From: Shinella sp. UYSO24
GTDB lineage: Bacteria > Pseudomonadota > Alphaproteobacteria > Rhizobiales > Rhizobiaceae
Assembly (NCBI GenBank): GCA_902167985.1
Contig: CABHNZ010000025.1
Coordinates: 1-55,341, forward strand
Direction: 5' to 3'
DNA: 55,341 bases
A program made the translations under genes and the position numbers. Under the pieces are notes generated by a model that worked only from the letters and a program-made list of their open reading frames with translations, was not told the DNA's origin and searched no databases. Positions 55,177-55,341 of the stretch are shown here, piece after piece. Numbering within the stretch: the stretch's first letter is position 1; every line of letters begins with the position of its first letter.

Positions 55177-55341
55177 CTGCGCGGGCGAATTCGGAATGTC
55201 GCGGGACGTTCCCATCTATCAAGGAAATCACTCAATCCCCGGAATCTTTGTCTCAATCTACGTTCTCGCCTGTCCGTCGTCGAATGATTTGAGACTTTTT
55301 GGGCTTTGGAAGAATGGAGTTTCCGGCTCGGTTTGCGGGTT
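55177..55341. other. Window end, no gene seen
   Basis: No supported coding region, hairpin or repeat is visible before the sequence ends. Confidence 0.5.

Overview
The window looks like an accessory (megaplasmid or genomic-island) segment of a Rhizobiales member, most likely Rhizobiaceae. The evidence is the high G+C, GGAGG-type ribosome sites, a DUF982 protein, a small heat-shock gene behind a ROSE-type RNA thermometer, and dense solute-transport and aromatic-catabolism operons under LysR and GntR control. No rRNA, tRNA or CRISPR was seen.

Layout. 0-0.8 kb is a vapBC toxin-antitoxin pair. 1.2-7.7 kb is a periplasmic molybdenum hydroxylase operon (tri-haem cytochrome c, 2Fe-2S subunit, Tat-exported molybdopterin subunit, XdhC) with a divergent AcoR-like regulator. 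7.8-8.9 kb is a response-regulator relic cut by an IS5/IS427-type element. 9-17 kb is a minus-strand operon (ACMSD-like decarboxylase, VOC extradiol dioxygenase, MhpA-type flavin hydroxylase, MFS transporter, FAH-fold hydrolase, GH3 beta-glucosidase) divergent from a GntR gene. 17.8-22.3 kb is a LysR gene divergent from a NicC-like monooxygenase, an alpha/beta hydrolase and a NiaP-like transporter. 22.4-27.9 kb is a LysR gene divergent from an MFS - HD-domain - MFS - mandelate-racemase/MLE operon. 28-31.4 kb holds two exported type-B carboxylesterases.

31.7-42.2 kb is the most coherent system. GalB, a VOC extradiol dioxygenase, GalC and GalD on the minus strand face a five-gene branched-chain-amino-acid-type ABC importer, a DUF1932 dehydrogenase and a LysR regulator with two DNA-binding domains. 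GalD, GalB and GalC would convert 4-oxalomesaconate to pyruvate and oxaloacetate. The usual LigB-type gallate dioxygenase is absent and a type I (VOC) extradiol enzyme sits in its place, so this may be an alternative ring-cleavage route, possibly fed by the neighbouring esterases. A second IS copy at 42.3 kb lies inverted relative to the one at 8 kb, so the pair brackets the catabolic block. Beyond it are a dienelactone hydrolase, another IS5-family transposase, repair genes (orphan LigD C-terminal domain, SRAP, DinB) and a signalling/stress region (TPR protein, GAF histidine kinase, PAS-GGDEF cyclase, DUF982, Hsp20, small proteins).

Caution: about 20 otherwise well-conserved genes are split by single-base frameshifts. 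In those I worked through, the protein is restored by changing one base, usually by adding one in a short run. This looks like uncorrected sequencing error more than gene decay. Such genes are given here as one feature spanning the pieces, with the break positions stated.
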